In this document: piece by piece, positions 62,474 through 64,000 of the stretch | Layout: each line of letters starts with the position of its first letter | Numbering within the stretch: the first letter of the stretch is position 1 | Source of the DNA: Nocardia concava NBRC 100430 | Lineage (GTDB): Bacteria > Actinomycetota > Actinomycetes > Mycobacteriales > Mycobacteriaceae | NCBI RefSeq assembly: GCF_000308815.1 | Contig: NZ_BAFX01000133.1 | Span: 93,899-157,898 of the forward strand | Direction: 5' to 3' | Length of the DNA: 64,000 nucleotides | Position numbers and translations under genes: made by a program | The notes under the pieces: model-generated | Database searches by the model: none | Seen by the model: the letters and a program-made list of their open reading frames with translations, nothing else | What the model was told of the DNA's origin: nothing

Positions 62474-63082
62474 GTGAACCGCACTTCCCGCTCCCTCGCC
62501 GCGGCCTGCGGCGTTCTGGCAGCCGTGGCCGTCGGGACCACCGCCTGCGGATCGAGCACCGACCACTCCGAACACGACAAGGCCACGCCTACGGTTCGGT
62601 CGGGCATCCCGGATTCTGCCAAGAAGTTCGACGTCTCCAGCCCGGATCTGAAGGACGGACAGGCCCTGCCGCAAGCACTATGGGCCAACTCCAACGGCTG
62701 CCAGGGCGGCAATCAGGCCCCGAAGGTGCAGTGGTCCGGCGCGCCCGCCGACGCGAAAAGCTTCGCGGTCACCATGTTCGACGCCGACGCCCCCACCGGC
62801 AGCGGCTTCTGGCATTGGCTGACCTGGGACATCCCCGCCACGTCAACCGACCTTGCCGCCGCCCCCAACGCCGTCTCCGGCACCAACGACCTAGGCATCA
62901 CCGGCTACCTCGGCCCCTGCCCGCCCACCGGCGACGGCATCCACCACTACTGGATCACCGTCCTGGCCTTGAGCACCCCCACCCTCGGCCTCCCCGCCAA
63001 CACCCCACCCGCCCTCGCCGCCTTCGCGCTGAACCGCCAGACCATCGGCTATGCCCGCATGATCGTGACCGCCCAGCAGTGA
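62474..63082 (+). CDS. PEBP-family (YbhB/YbcL) lipoprotein
   Basis: A 202-residue protein. The GTG start has GGGAGA 8 nt upstream; a lipobox-like TTAC with Cys near residue 26 follows a hydrophobic stretch, so it is probably a lipoprotein. PEBP motifs: MFDADAPTGSGFWHWLTWDIP (ligand pocket DxDxP and HW) and GPCPPTGDGIHHYWITVLAL. The function of bacterial YbhB-like proteins is unclear. Upstream open sequence from 62396 is not part of the gene. Confidence 0.85.
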   Translation: MNRTSRSLAAACGVLAAVAVGTTACGSSTDHSEHDKATPTVRSGIPDSAKKFDVSSPDLKDGQALPQALWANSNGCQGGNQAPKVQWSGAPADAKSFAVTMFDADAPTGSGFWHWLTWDIPATSTDLAAAPNAVSGTNDLGITGYLGPCPPTGDGIHHYWITVLALSTPTLGLPANTPPALAAFALNRQTIGYARMIVTAQQ

Positions 63083-63093
63083 CCGGAACCAAA

Positions 63094-63126
63094 AGCGCCG
63101 CGCCGGAATGATTCCGGCGCGACGCT
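63094..63126. terminator. Bidirectional terminator between convergent genes
   Basis: CGCGCCGGAA / TTCCGGCGCG around TGA, extended by an outer AGCG / CGCT. It lies between the convergent PEBP and ClpB-type genes. The CCGGAATGA and TGATTCCGGCGCG pieces resemble the termini of the dispersed palindromic repeats, so it may be a remnant of that family. Confidence 0.7.
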
Positions 63127-63140
63127 GTCGGGGATTCGGT

Positions 63141-64000
63141 TCAGCTCTTGGACGAAGATGACTTACCGGCGGTCTTGGCATGGCCGTTCTTGCTGTGGCC
63201 GTTGCCGTTTCCGCTGGCGGACTTGGCTTTTCCGCCCTTGCCGACGGTCGCGATCGACTCTTCGGTGATCTTGGCGGCGGTCTTCTTGCCGCCGGTGTGG
63301 TGGATCGCCTCGATCTGGAGGCCGTCGTCGTCCGCGTCGATGCGGACCGTGTCGCCGGGGGCGAGGGAGCCGTCGAGGAGCTTCTTCGAGAGGGCGTTGT
63401 CGAGTTGCTTCTGGACGGTCCGGCGTAGCGGGCGGGCGCCGAATTCTGGCTGATATCCGTTGTCCGCCAACCAGTCCATGGCCTTCTCCGAGACGTCGAG
63501 GGCGATGTCCTGGGCGTGCAGGCGGCGGCGGGTGCCGTCGAGGACCAGGCCGACGATATTGCGGAGTTGGGACTTGTCGAGGCGGTGGAAGATGATCTGC
63601 TCGTCGAGGCGGTTGAGGAATTCGGGGCGGAACTGCTTGCGCAGGCGCTCCTCCAGCTGCGGCGTGATCGCCTCCAGGTCACCGTCTTTCGCCGACAGGA
63701 TGAGGTCGGAGCCGATATTGCTGGTGAGAATGACGATGGTGTTCTTGAAATCGACGGTGCGGCCCTTGGAGTCGGTGACGCGGCCGTCGTCGAGCAGCTG
63801 GAGCAGGACATTGAACACGTCCGGGTGCGCCTTCTCGACCTCGTCGAACAGGATCACCGAGTACGGCTGGCGGCGCACCTTGTCGGTGAGCTGCGCGGCA
63901 TCGTCGTAGCCCACGTATCCGGGCGGCGCGCCGACGAGACGCGACACGGTGTGCTTCTCCTGGAACTCGCTCATGTCGAAGCGGATGAGCCGGTCCCTCG
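63141..64000 (-). CDS. ClpB-type AAA+ chaperone/unfoldase (C-terminal part)
   Basis: The frame is open to the window edge, so only about the last 286 residues are present. RLVGAPPGYVGYDD is the pore loop of the second AAA+ domain, SVILFDEVEKAHPDVFNVLLQLLDDGR its Walker B, ILTSNIGSD the sensor 1, and YQPEFGARPLRR sensor 2. The tail from about residue 236 to 277 of the visible part is low-complexity with Gly, Asn, His, Lys and Ser repeats, unusual for ClpB. The protein disaggregates proteins or feeds a protease; which type cannot be told without the N-terminus. Confidence 0.88.
   Translation of the reverse strand, partial: RDRLIRFDMSEFQEKHTVSRLVGAPPGYVGYDDAAQLTDKVRRQPYSVILFDEVEKAHPDVFNVLLQLLDDGRVTDSKGRTVDFKNTIVILTSNIGSDLILSAKDGDLEAITPQLEERLRKQFRPEFLNRLDEQIIFHRLDKSQLRNIVGLVLDGTRRRLHAQDIALDVSEKAMDWLADNGYQPEFGARPLRRTVQKQLDNALSKKLLDGSLAPGDTVRIDADDDGLQIEAIHHTGGKKTAAKITEESIATVGKGGKAKSASGNGNGHSKNGHAKTAGKSSSSKS

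Overview
The window is high-GC, densely packed actinobacterial DNA. A FadD32-type fatty-acyl-AMP ligase, a KasA-type ketoacyl-ACP synthase, a DesA-type acyl-ACP desaturase, a ChoD-type oxidase, PapA-like acyltransferases, several Baeyer-Villiger/EthA-type monooxygenases and many TetR genes point to a mycolic-acid-producing member of the Mycobacteriales. Nocardia is my best guess; this is inference from gene content and no rRNA is present to confirm it. I saw no tRNA, rRNA, CRISPR array or prophage. The only mobile element is one TnpB-only IS605-type insertion.

Layout. 1-4443: a cut-off carboxylesterase, a secreted serine protease, a class V aminotransferase and an EthA-like monooxygenase. 4554-5561: an AurF-like di-iron oxygenase that shares a 21-bp upstream motif with the monooxygenase. 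5640-11798 (minus): a probable acylated-glycolipid locus (PapA-like acyltransferase, family-1 glycosyltransferase, DrrA/DrrB-like exporter, second condensation-type acyltransferase), next to a secreted protein with GTGS repeats (11926-12327). 12688-15917: a Mut7-C protein and two secreted hydrolases. 16019-20893 (minus): a tightly coupled five-gene operon (ThDP enzyme, SRPBCC protein, KASIII-like enzyme with an altered triad, HisC-like aminotransferase, OhrR/MarR regulator) with a strong 28-bp dyad in front. I consider this the best candidate for an undescribed pathway.

21128-27682: serine hydrolase, double-Lrp regulator divergent from an MFS/M20 pair, methyltransferase, EamA transporter. 27684-28865: an AlaRS paralogue reduced to the catalytic core, coupled to the EamA gene and preceded by a possible leader peptide and hairpin. 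30099-35408 (minus): two PF10118 proteins, a Baeyer-Villiger-type monooxygenase, an SDR and an iron-sulfur reductase, with a divergent TetR. 36219-41727: TetR genes, alkylsulfatase, MpaB-like oxygenase behind two tandem TetR operators, and a flavin oxidoreductase. 41728-47639: ChoD, a YeiH-type transporter with a 51-residue membrane partner gene, a lipase and two small oxidoreductases.

47756-52347: FadD32-like and KasA-like genes, with a divergent DesA-like desaturase: fatty or mycolic acid supply. 52634-60239: a glycerol-use region with two glycerol kinases, IclR regulator, GlpD and an aquaglyceroporin. 60448-61714: TnpB with its predicted guide RNA. 61840-64000: thioesterase, PEBP lipoprotein and the C-terminal part of a ClpB-type chaperone that runs off the window. 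A palindromic repeat family sits between convergent genes at three places and probably works as a bidirectional terminator.
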